NCBI GenBank assembly: GCA_016783865.1
Contig: JADHVS010000207.1
Span: forward strand, 1-7,544
Reading direction: 5' to 3'
Length of the DNA: 7,544 nt
Origin: Bacteroidales bacterium
Lineage (GTDB): Bacteria; Bacteroidota; Bacteroidia; Bacteroidales; SM23-62
Shown here: piece by piece, positions 1-5,592 of the stretch
Layout of the letters: every line of letters starts with the position of its first letter
Position numbering within the stretch: the stretch's first letter is position 1
The notes under the pieces: model-generated
Databases searched by the model: none
Told to the model about the DNA's origin: nothing
The model's input: the letters and a program-made list of their open reading frames with translations, nothing else
Translations under genes and position numbers: made by a program

Positions 1-245
1 CTGATGGGATTCATTTCAAAAGAACCATCTCCATTATTCATAAACATGAGGGGAGCAAGTGCTTCAAATCTGACTGAATATAGTACATCAAGGTCACCAT
101 CGTTATCGGCATCAAAGATAGGTATGGTCGTAGCTGATACCCCCTGAGGGAAGGTTAAATTGTTAACATAACTGAACCTTTGTGCATGAAGTATCACAAC
201 CGTGAACAAAAGGGTAACAAGTAATAAGGATTTTTTGGTATTCAT
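1..245 (-). CDS. Secreted FG-GAP/VCBS repeat protein, N-terminal part
   Basis: This is a partial gene; it starts at ATG 243-245 and runs off the left edge after 81 codons. The protein begins MNTKKSLLLVTLLF, a typical signal peptide (positive n-region, hydrophobic core, likely cleavage after H-A at about residue 21). After that comes FPQGVSATTIPIFDADNDGD and then LDVLYS, followed by MNNGDGSFE. The Asp/Asn-rich DADNDGDLD stretch (about residues 48-56) and the NNGDGSF phrase are hallmarks of FG-GAP/VCBS repeats, beta-propeller blades that bind calcium through these acidic loops. Such proteins in Bacteroidota are exported or surface-displayed, often with adhesive or carbohydrate-related roles, but the rest of the protein is not visible and no specific role can be given. 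It is divergent from the LuxR-type gene, sharing a 132-base intergenic region. Confidence 0.85.
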   Translation of the reverse strand, partial: MNTKKSLLLVTLLFTVVILHAQRFSYVNNLTFPQGVSATTIPIFDADNDGDLDVLYSVRFEALAPLMFMNNGDGSFEMNPI

Positions 246-377
246 TTGAATTATTTATTATTTCTACAGGAATTGTTAATCGCGTAATTTAGTTTCATTA
301 TATATATTAAACAATACCCCTAAAAGGTGATTTTTTAATTACTTTTAAGCGCTATTGTTATCTTACAAAACGCACCA
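246..377. promoter_or_regulatory. Divergent intergenic region, promoters not clearly resolved
   Basis: This A+T-rich spacer separates two divergently read genes and must carry both promoters. No exact TAnnTTTG box is present on either strand. The nearest match for the plus-strand regulator gene is TACTTTTA at 340-347 (one mismatch), 30 bases before its ATG. No Shine-Dalgarno sequence precedes the ATG at 378; the A-rich stretch ending in ACAAAACGCACCA is normal for Bacteroidota. Confidence 0.3.
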
Positions 378-1187
378 ATGGATAGTTCGCACAGCTTTGA
401 TGAGAGGGATTTGACAATTGATGATGGAGGTGACTCAGGGACTTCTTTAAAGGGAATAAAGCAGGCCTTAAAAAAGGGACTCAGCGAAAATATCCCGTCC
501 TACAAAGATGTGATGAACAGGGAGTATTTTCACGAATTCATACAGCAATATACCCTGTTGACCAAAGCCATTAACCAGATCCATTCAGCCATTTTTATTT
601 TCAGGTATAAGAGTAAGAAAGATGTTGATCTTATCTGGGTAAACAATAGGTACAAAAATTGGCTTAAGGAGTACCTGGCTGATCATGACATAGATGAAAC
701 TACCAGCACGTTTAATTCTTTCCTCGTAAAGGACGATATTGAACAGTTCAAAAAAGGGTATGAATTTTTCCTTGAGCATCCTGCAGAACCATTCAGGACA
801 ATTCATCACAGGCAGGATAAAGACGGCCGCGATCTGTGGCTTTTTCTTAATGCAATTGTCATTGAGTACAACAAAAAGAAAAAGCCCGACCTGGTGGTAA
901 TGATGATCACCGATCTGACCAATGAGATTGATTCTGAGATAAGCTTGAAAAATTTACTTGATCAGAATTTGGAAGTCAGGAAACAATACCAGGCGGTTGA
1001 GTTAACCGATCGCCAGCGCGAGATCCTCAAGCTAATTATTAAAGGGTACACGAATAAGGAAATTGCTGAAGAGCTGAATATAAGTCAGCATACTGTTGAT
1101 ACCCACCGGAAAAAGCTGCTTGCCAAGTTTAAGGCCAAGAATTCAGCAACACTTGTCAGGGTTGCTTTTGAGATGGGACTACAGTAA
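378..1187 (+). CDS. PAS-like sensor and LuxR-type DNA-binding regulator
   Basis: The product has 269 residues. The C-terminal 61 residues (209-269) are a clear LuxR/GerE helix-turn-helix: LTDRQREILKLIIKGYTNKE opens the domain, then IAEELNISQHTVDTHRKKLL holds the recognition helix. Residues about 66-180 look like a PAS-type fold (AIFIFRYKSKKDVDLIWVNN, then DGRDLWLFLNAIVIEYN, then VVMMITDLTNEI), and about 181-207 form a likely helical linker. No phospho-acceptor receiver domain, histidine kinase domain or membrane segment is visible, so this is a one-component cytoplasmic regulator rather than a classical response regulator. The ligand or signal of the PAS-like part cannot be read from sequence. 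The gene stands alone, divergent from the FG-GAP protein and convergent with the Spy-like gene. Regulation of the divergent secreted protein is plausible but is inference only. Confidence 0.88.
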   Translation: MDSSHSFDERDLTIDDGGDSGTSLKGIKQALKKGLSENIPSYKDVMNREYFHEFIQQYTLLTKAINQIHSAIFIFRYKSKKDVDLIWVNNRYKNWLKEYLADHDIDETTSTFNSFLVKDDIEQFKKGYEFFLEHPAEPFRTIHHRQDKDGRDLWLFLNAIVIEYNKKKKPDLVVMMITDLTNEIDSEISLKNLLDQNLEVRKQYQAVELTDRQREILKLIIKGYTNKEIAEELNISQHTVDTHRKKLLAKFKAKNSATLVRVAFEMGLQ

Positions 1188-1189
1188 GA

Positions 1190-1221
1190 AATGACTAAAA
1201 TTACGAATGACTAGAATTTAG
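1190..1221. repeat. Tandem pair of 16-mers between convergent genes
   Basis: AATGACTAAAATTACG (1190-1205) is followed directly by AATGACTAGAATTTAG (1206-1221); 13 of 16 bases match. The pair fills almost all of the 36-base gap between the stop codons of the regulator and the Spy-like gene. No terminator hairpin is seen in the gap. Confidence 0.6.
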
Positions 1222-1223
1222 AA

Positions 1224-1715
1224 TTACCAGTTTCCGCGGTGATAACCCATCCCGGGATGAGCTCCCATTCTTCCTCCCTGAAATTTAGCTTTTGAAGCTA
1301 TTCTCATTCTTTGCATTTTATTATCAAAAAATACTTTTTGATCGTCAGTTAATAAGCTCCTGATCTCCATTTTATGGGCTACCTGTTTTTTCCGTATGTC
1401 TGTCAGCAGTTTGCCATTTTCTTCAATCAGTTCATTGATCTTCCCCAGATCGGGCTCATCCTCTGTTTGCAATGCATCAAGGATGGCATTATTGATCTTA
1501 ACATCATTCTTGAGGGGTTTAATATCTTTTAAATGAGCTGTATGCAGATCTTTTATCTGGTCCATTTGATCCTCTGACAGATCAGGTATTCCTTTCAACA
1601 TATGGTTTCCTTCAGGAGTTCCCTGTCCATATCCAGGTCCGCGCTGTGCACTTAGACTTATGGTGGTAAGCATAAATGTTGTTGCTAATAATAGTATTAC
1701 TTTTTCCCTTTTCAT
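1224..1715 (-). CDS. Spy/CpxP-like periplasmic LTxxQ protein
   Basis: The product has 163 residues if read from ATG 1713-1715. A TTG three codons upstream (1724) would also open the frame, but the ATG gives an ideal signal peptide start, MKREKVILLLATTFMLTTIS, with likely cleavage near SLSA-Q (residue 23). The mature part is highly charged and helical, with two LTxxQ-type motifs, LSEDQ (46-50) and LTDDQ (122-126). This pair defines the Spy/CpxP/heavy-metal-resistance family of small periplasmic proteins, which act as chaperones or sense envelope or metal stress. The tail, rich in Gly, His and Met (GAHPGMGYHRGNW), could bind metal, but that is inference. The gene lies 118 bases downstream of the S41 peptidase gene in the same direction and may be transcribed separately. 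The product could be annotated as a periplasmic heavy metal sensor; no sensor partner is adjacent. Confidence 0.85.
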   Translation of the reverse strand: MKREKVILLLATTFMLTTISLSAQRGPGYGQGTPEGNHMLKGIPDLSEDQMDQIKDLHTAHLKDIKPLKNDVKINNAILDALQTEDEPDLGKINELIEENGKLLTDIRKKQVAHKMEIRSLLTDDQKVFFDNKMQRMRIASKAKFQGGRMGAHPGMGYHRGNW

Positions 1716-1788
1716 GATATGCAATTTTAAATGTTTAACGTTGTTTCAAAAGGTTAGACAGTGCAATCATGGAAAGGTTTAACTTCCG

Positions 1789-1816
1789 GTGAACAGTGAA
1801 CGGTGATCAGTGAGCA
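1789..1816. repeat. Four tandem heptamers, GTGAnCr
   Basis: Four consecutive seven-base units are visible: GTGAACA, GTGAACG, GTGATCA and GTGAGCA. They share GTGA plus C at position 6. They sit in the 118-base spacer between the Spy-like gene and the S41 peptidase gene. A seven-base period in noncoding DNA is not explained by codon structure. Slippage or a degenerate intergenic repeat family is likely. Confidence 0.7.
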
Positions 1817-1833
1817 GAAAATAAGAAATCATA

Positions 1834-3459
1834 TTAACTGTCAGCAAGGGCTGACGGCAATTGAGAGAGAATTTCAATTCCTTTCTGAAGGGTTGGGTCT
1901 ACATCCTGGATAATTGGGTAGAAGCCCGGATTATCGATTACATTCCTTGCAATGTAGGCTTTCAACTGTGTAATAATGAGTTTTTCTGAGATAATCATAT
2001 CCTCCAGGTCCCGCTTAATACCCATCTCTTCTGCAAAATCTGCAAATTGGGCAAGAAGCTTTTGCTTATCAAGAAATTCAGAAATATCCCTGTGATTGTC
2101 AAAGGCCTGGAGCTCATCCCTGTGTGCATCGGTATATTTAAAGGCGAACCGGTATATAAATCCCCTGTTGCGTACATTGATAAAATAGGGTGTGAACAAG
2201 GTAGTATCATAGGGAACAAATACATCGGGCATAATGCCGCCACCACCATAAACTATCCTTCCGCCCGGGGTAGTATACTGAAGTGTATCAGCAAACCTGA
2301 TGCTGTCCTGTTCAACCAGCTCCCCCCTTCCAAACCGGGTTTGCAGATCATGGTAGTATTCTTCCATTCCATTGTCATACGGTCGCTGAATACAACGGCC
2401 GGTAGGAGTGTAGTAGCGCGCAATTGTCAGCCTGATTGCAGACCCATCGGAGAATGTGGTTTGTTCCTGTACCAATCCTTTCCCGAAAGATCTCCTGCCT
2501 ACAATGGTCCCCCTGTCATTATCCTGAATGGCACCTGCCAGTATTTCACTTGCAGAAGCAGAAGACTCATCGATCAGCACAACAATATCCTTATCAATCA
2601 ACTCACCCTTCGCAGTTGCAAATGCATCTCTTCTGGGTTGGGCACGTCCCTCAGTATAAACAATAAGCTTTCCTTTTTCCAGGAATTCATCCGTGATCTG
2701 AGTGGCTGCATCCAGGTAACCTCCTCCATTGTTGCGAAGATCAAGGATCAGCTTTTTAAGCCCCTGCTCATTCAGGGCATTAACTGCATCCATAAATTCC
2801 TGGTATGTAGTTCTTGAAAAATTACTGATCTTGATATATCCAATATCGTCGGTGATCATATAATGGACATCCACACTATATAGTGGGATATTATCACGTG
2901 TTATGACAAAGTCAATAAGATCATCTACACCGCGCCGGGCAATGGAAATATCAACCTGGGTTCCCTTCTTGCCTTTCAGCATTTTCACAATATCATCACT
3001 AGGCATTTTCACACCTGCCACCAGCGAGTCATCGACCCTTACAATCCGGTCACCAGCCAGGATGCCTGCTTTTTCAGATGGTCCGTTTTGGATTGTAGTA
3101 ACAATGGCTACCGTATCTTCCTGCATATTGAACTGGACCCCAATACCACTGAAATTACCTTCGAGGGGTTCATTGAATTCCTGAAGGTCAACGGCAGGAA
3201 TATAAATGGAATGCGGGTCGAGTTGTTTCAGTATGTCCGGGATGGTGTGATCAATGAGTGAATTTATGTCGATTGAATCTACATATTCCGCTGAAATATA
3301 GTCGATTACATTGCTTATTTTGCTGTTTTTTGGGTAAACCTGAAAACGGTCAGTACTTGATAACCGGCTTAACATATTACCCAGCAACATACCCCCAACA
3401 AGAAATATGGCGAGTACCAGGGGTAAGAAAGTGATCCTTCTTTTATTGACTTCCTTCAT
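1834..3459 (-). CDS. ctpA: C-terminal processing peptidase, S41 family, with PDZ domain
   Basis: This is a 541-residue serine protease of the CtpA/Prc family, which acts in the periplasm on protein C-termini. I chose ATG 3457-3459 (MKEVNKRRITFLPLVLAIFL); ATGs at 3462 and 3468 and a TTG at 3483 are in frame and possible. Residues about 9-30 form a membrane anchor or signal sequence. A PDZ domain covers about 102-190 (GIGVQF, then SEKAGILAGDRIVRVDD). The S41 core follows with LILDLRNNGGGYLDAA. The catalytic residues are visible: Ser302 in SSASASEILAGAIQD, Lys327 in SFGKGLVQ, and Gln331. The 25-residue Ser-Lys spacing and the Gln at +4 match CtpB-type enzymes. After the core there is a C-terminal extension of about 160 residues. 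The start lies inside the 3' end of the deaminase gene (17-base overlap), indicating coupled translation. The enzyme appears intact. Confidence 0.95.
   Translation of the reverse strand: MKEVNKRRITFLPLVLAIFLVGGMLLGNMLSRLSSTDRFQVYPKNSKISNVIDYISAEYVDSIDINSLIDHTIPDILKQLDPHSIYIPAVDLQEFNEPLEGNFSGIGVQFNMQEDTVAIVTTIQNGPSEKAGILAGDRIVRVDDSLVAGVKMPSDDIVKMLKGKKGTQVDISIARRGVDDLIDFVITRDNIPLYSVDVHYMITDDIGYIKISNFSRTTYQEFMDAVNALNEQGLKKLILDLRNNGGGYLDAATQITDEFLEKGKLIVYTEGRAQPRRDAFATAKGELIDKDIVVLIDESSASASEILAGAIQDNDRGTIVGRRSFGKGLVQEQTTFSDGSAIRLTIARYYTPTGRCIQRPYDNGMEEYYHDLQTRFGRGELVEQDSIRFADTLQYTTPGGRIVYGGGGIMPDVFVPYDTTLFTPYFINVRNRGFIYRFAFKYTDAHRDELQAFDNHRDISEFLDKQKLLAQFADFAEEMGIKRDLEDMIISEKLIITQLKAYIARNVIDNPGFYPIIQDVDPTLQKGIEILSQLPSALADS
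1838..1857 (-). terminator. Hairpin at the 3' end of the S41 peptidase gene
   Basis: GTCAGC (1840-1845) and GCTGAC (1850-1855) form a perfect six-base inverted repeat with a four-base loop; the stem extends by one G.T and one C-G pair. It lies in the last codons of the peptidase. On the minus strand the T-rich run comes only several bases later and is interrupted, so this is at best a weak intrinsic terminator. Chance within coding sequence is possible. Confidence 0.3.
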
Positions 3460-3892
3460 CATTCCCATTATTAATTTGCACAATTTCTATATTGGCCCTC
3501 TGCAATAAATCAATTCCTTCTGATTTCCTGTAACTATCCGAATATACAACCCGGATGATCCCTGCCTGAATTATTAATTTGGCGCACTCCAGGCATGGAG
3601 ATGCAGTAATATAAAGTGTTGATCCCTGGCTGCTGTTTCCCGATTTAGCAACTTTTGTTATGGCATTGGCCTCAGCATGTAAAACGTAAGGTTTGGTATC
3701 ATTGTTTTCATCCTCACATTCATTTTCAAATCCGGATGGAGTCCCGTTGTAACCGTCGGAGATTATCATCCGGTCCTTTACCAGCAAAGCCCCTACTTTT
3801 CGACGTATACAATATGAATTTTTAGACCAGATCCTGGCCATCTCCAGGTAGTGCTGGTCGAATTGCATCTGCTTGTCGCTGTTCCTTTCCAT
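3443..3892 (-). CDS. dCMP/cytidine deaminase family, zinc-dependent
   Basis: The product has 149 residues, a normal size for a bacterial dCMP deaminase (ComEB-like). It is predicted to hydrolyse dCMP to dUMP and ammonia, feeding thymidylate synthesis in the cytoplasm. The zinc site is complete: His72 and Glu74 in LHAEANAI, and Cys100 and Cys103 in ASPCLECAKLI. GYNGTPSGFE (47-56) is characteristic of dCMP deaminases rather than tRNA adenosine deaminases or riboflavin-pathway deaminases. The N-terminal FDQHYLEMARIWSKNSYC is also typical. It starts at ATG 3890-3892, about 50 bases downstream of a TAACTTTG promoter box. The S41 peptidase gene begins inside its 3' end, so both are probably translated from one message. 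The two proteins share no obvious pathway. Substrate assignment is by motif only. Confidence 0.93.
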   Translation of the reverse strand: MERNSDKQMQFDQHYLEMARIWSKNSYCIRRKVGALLVKDRMIISDGYNGTPSGFENECEDENNDTKPYVLHAEANAITKVAKSGNSSQGSTLYITASPCLECAKLIIQAGIIRVVYSDSYRKSEGIDLLQRANIEIVQINNGNDEGSQ

Positions 3893-3943
3893 AATATACT
3901 ATAAAATGAGCCGCCGAATGGGAGAGACTTCCCTGCAAAGGTG

Positions 3944-3951
3944 CAAAGTTA
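3944..3951 (-). promoter_or_regulatory. Bacteroidota -7 box for deaminase/peptidase operon
   Basis: Read on the minus strand, TAACTTTG exactly matches TAnnTTTG and is followed by CACC, placing transcription start roughly 40-50 bases before the deaminase ATG. A TTTTTG (3963-3968) lies 11 bases upstream of it. This is closer than the usual spacing for a -33 element, so the -33 assignment is uncertain. Confidence 0.55.
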
Positions 3952-3963
3952 ATATTTTAGTGC

Positions 3964-4003
3964 AAAAACGCATTGAATAACTCAACGTTAAACAATGCGT
4001 TTT
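3964..4003 (-). terminator. Intrinsic terminator of the oxidoreductase gene
   Basis: AAAACGCATTG (3965-3975) and CAATGCGTTTT (3993-4003) are perfect 11-base complementary arms. Inside them, TAAC (3978-3981) pairs with GTTA (3987-3990) across a 2x2 internal loop, leaving a five-base loop. Read on the minus strand the hairpin ends in five T residues, the form expected of a rho-independent terminator. It lies about 60 bases after the oxidoreductase stop and directly before the deaminase promoter. The A-tract on the other side means it could act in both directions, but no plus-strand gene needs it. Confidence 0.8.
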
Positions 4004-4064
4004 CAATATAATTAAGGACTACCTTAAATCTGAAAGCCCGGATTGGTAAATTCTTCTAAATGAA

Positions 4065-5351
4065 TTAAAGGGTAAATGGTTCCCTGTATTCTTTAGTTAA
4101 CAGTTTATTGGCTTCGTCATCATTGAATAATTCATTCACAGGATCCCATTCGAGCGGCCTTCTCAGCCAGTATGCAATGTTGGCAATGTTGCACACCGAG
4201 GCAGACCGGTGTCCGATTTCGACGTCAGCTACCGGCTTTTCCCTCGTCTTGATGCAATTGATCCAGTTAGCATAATGATTTTCACTTAGATACAGGCGTT
4301 GATCGTAATCTTTAATCTTCTGGAGAGCAATGGTCTCTGGTTTTGAATCCAGGAATTCACGGCTAACATCCAGTGATCCTTCGGAACCTATGAATCGTAC
4401 AGCCCAGCCACGTCCAAAATCTTCGTGAACCATTTCGATACCATTATCATAGAACATGGTGAGTCCGCGCACAGCGTCAGGACTTTCAGGCGGGATCAGC
4501 TTAACCGGTCCGCTGTTATCCATTCCTAATCCCCACTGTGCAATGTCGAACATATGGGCTCCCCAGTCGGCAATAATCCCTCCGCCGAATTCCCTGTAAT
4601 CGCGCCACCTTGGCCATCCATCATCTTCAATGGGAGGGGCTAAGACCGGGCTGTATGGACGCATCTGAGCGGGTCCAACCCAACGATCCCAATCAAGGTA
4701 ATCGGGTACAGGTTCACCAGGAAGATCACATGCTTTGGCAGGATCTCCAACGTTAACAAGGACCTTGGAAATATCTCCCACATATCCATTGACTACCAGT
4801 TCGCAGGCTTTGCGAAAATCTGCCCACGACCTCTGCATGGATCCGGTTTGCAATACTCTTTCATATTTCCTGGCGGCATTGACCATGGCCCTTCCTTCAA
4901 AGACTGTATGGGCCAGGGGTTTCTCACAATAGACATCTTTCCCCGCCTTCATCGCTGCTATGGAAGGGATGGCATGCCAGTGATCGGGTGTGGCAATCAC
5001 AACGGCATCTATATCTTCCCGGGCAATCAATTCTTCATAGTTGTGGTAAGTATCAATTTCAACATCCTTAGGTTCTTCTAACCCGGCGTAAAATTGTTTT
5101 ACATTATCTTTAAATCTTGCCAGCTTTTTGCTGTCGATGTCACATCCTGCCAGGATGATCACATCCTCCAGTTTGGCAAATTCCCTGAAAAGATCGCTCA
5201 TCAGTTTACCTGTACCGATAAATCCCAGCCTGATCTTATCGCTCGGTTTTACACCTTTACAACCGATAAGGTGACTTGGAATAATGGTGACGGCAGCAGC
5301 AGCTGCAGCAGATTGCCGGATAAATCGCCGGCGGGACAGATGTTGGTTCAT
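4065..5351 (-). CDS. Tat-exported Gfo/Idh/MocA family oxidoreductase
   Basis: The product has 428 residues. The N-terminus MNQHLSRRRFIRQSAAAAAA is a twin-arginine signal (SRRRFI) followed by a hydrophobic Ala-rich stretch. SHLIGC ends in a lipobox-like LIGC with Cys31, so this is probably a Tat-exported lipoprotein. The Rossmann fold starts at LGFIGTGKL (Gly43, Gly46, Gly48) for NAD(P) binding. ATPDHWH (120-126) and CEKPLAH (142-148) are the family's conserved motifs; Lys144 of EKP is the usual catalytic/cofactor residue. GGGIIADWGAHMFDIAQWGL (257-276) is typical of the Bacteroidota/Planctomycetes subfamily. These enzymes oxidise or reduce sugars, inositols or related substrates; the substrate cannot be assigned here. 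No sugar-catabolism genes adjoin it; it is transcribed alone and ended by the hairpin at 3964-4003. No clear promoter box was found upstream. Confidence 0.93.
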   Translation of the reverse strand: MNQHLSRRRFIRQSAAAAAAVTIIPSHLIGCKGVKPSDKIRLGFIGTGKLMSDLFREFAKLEDVIILAGCDIDSKKLARFKDNVKQFYAGLEEPKDVEIDTYHNYEELIAREDIDAVVIATPDHWHAIPSIAAMKAGKDVYCEKPLAHTVFEGRAMVNAARKYERVLQTGSMQRSWADFRKACELVVNGYVGDISKVLVNVGDPAKACDLPGEPVPDYLDWDRWVGPAQMRPYSPVLAPPIEDDGWPRWRDYREFGGGIIADWGAHMFDIAQWGLGMDNSGPVKLIPPESPDAVRGLTMFYDNGIEMVHEDFGRGWAVRFIGSEGSLDVSREFLDSKPETIALQKIKDYDQRLYLSENHYANWINCIKTREKPVADVEIGHRSASVCNIANIAYWLRRPLEWDPVNELFNDDEANKLLTKEYREPFTL

Positions 5352-5388
5352 AATATTGGGTTTAGTATTTTTCAGGCTTTTAAATTAT

Positions 5389-5424
5389 AAAAAAAATGGG
5401 TGTCTCAATAAAGACAATCCATTT
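5389..5424 (-). terminator. Orphan terminator-like hairpin upstream of the oxidoreductase
   Basis: AAATGG (5394-5399) pairs with CCATTT (5419-5424), and TGTCT (5401-5405) pairs with AGACA (5412-5416), with a small internal loop and a six-base loop. On the minus strand the hairpin runs into eight T residues (5396-5389), the shape of an intrinsic terminator for leftward transcription. The nearest minus-strand gene upstream of it is the RelE-like toxin, 1.9 kb away across the plus-strand abiE genes. It could instead be a leader element of the oxidoreductase gene. Confidence 0.55.
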
Positions 5425-5430
5425 ATTTAC

Positions 5431-5490
5431 ATTGTACCCCCAACCGGACTTTTTTCCGAACCTTTTTTGAGGGATTTAGAACTGATATGG
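5431..5490 (+). repeat. Left copy of 60-base direct repeat flanking abiE
   Basis: The sequence begins ATTGTACCCCCAACCGGACT and ends TGATATGG. It matches 7110-7169 at 56 of 60 positions in the same orientation; the first 32 bases are identical and the four mismatches all lie in the second half. Similarity stops abruptly on both sides. It contains a short inverted pair, CGGA and TCCG, around a T-run. It lies 102 bases before the abiEi start. Confidence 0.9.
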
Positions 5491-5549
5491 AAGATATACC
5501 ATTTAGTTAAAATATGCACATATAGTTGAATAAAATAAGAATAAGTATG

Positions 5550-5568
5550 CAAATATTCACTATATTTG
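5550..5568 (+). promoter_or_regulatory. abiE promoter -7 box within inverted repeat 1
   Basis: TATATTTG (5561-5568) is an exact TAnnTTTG box, 24 bases before the abiEi ATG, implying a very short leader. It lies within an inverted repeat with seven-base arms, CAAATAT (5550-5556) and ATATTTG (5562-5568), spacer TCACT. No convincing -33 element was found at the usual distance. The overlap of box and inverted repeat is what a repressor operator would look like. Confidence 0.6.
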
Positions 5569-5570
5569 TA

Positions 5571-5585
5571 ATTCATTTGATGAAT
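5571..5585 (+). promoter_or_regulatory. Inverted repeat 2, likely AbiEi operator
   Basis: ATTCAT (5571-5576) and ATGAAT (5580-5585) form a perfect six-base inverted repeat with a three-base spacer, two bases downstream of the -7 box and seven bases before the abiEi ATG. Characterised AbiEi antitoxins repress their own promoter by binding paired inverted repeats. Assignment here is by position and analogy. Confidence 0.5.
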
Positions 5586-5592
5586 ACCTATA

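Noticed and set aside
1248..1259. Perfect 12-base palindrome CATCCCGGGATG
   Set aside because: It lies in the coding part of the Spy-like gene and is explained by its His-Pro-Gly-Met codons; no further context supports a site.
1724..1833. TAACCTTTTG on the minus strand as a promoter box for the Spy-like gene
   Set aside because: The spacing between TA and TTTG is four bases instead of two and no -33 element is at the right distance.
2047..2817. 256-codon plus-strand open frame inside the S41 peptidase gene
   Set aside because: It is antisense to a clear full-length peptidase with intact catalytic residues and shows no domain of its own.
5284..5529. Open frame on the plus strand crossing the left repeat (81 codons)
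   Set aside because: Most of its first part is antisense to the oxidoreductase signal peptide, and the rest is the noncoding repeat; the right repeat copy has no matching frame context.
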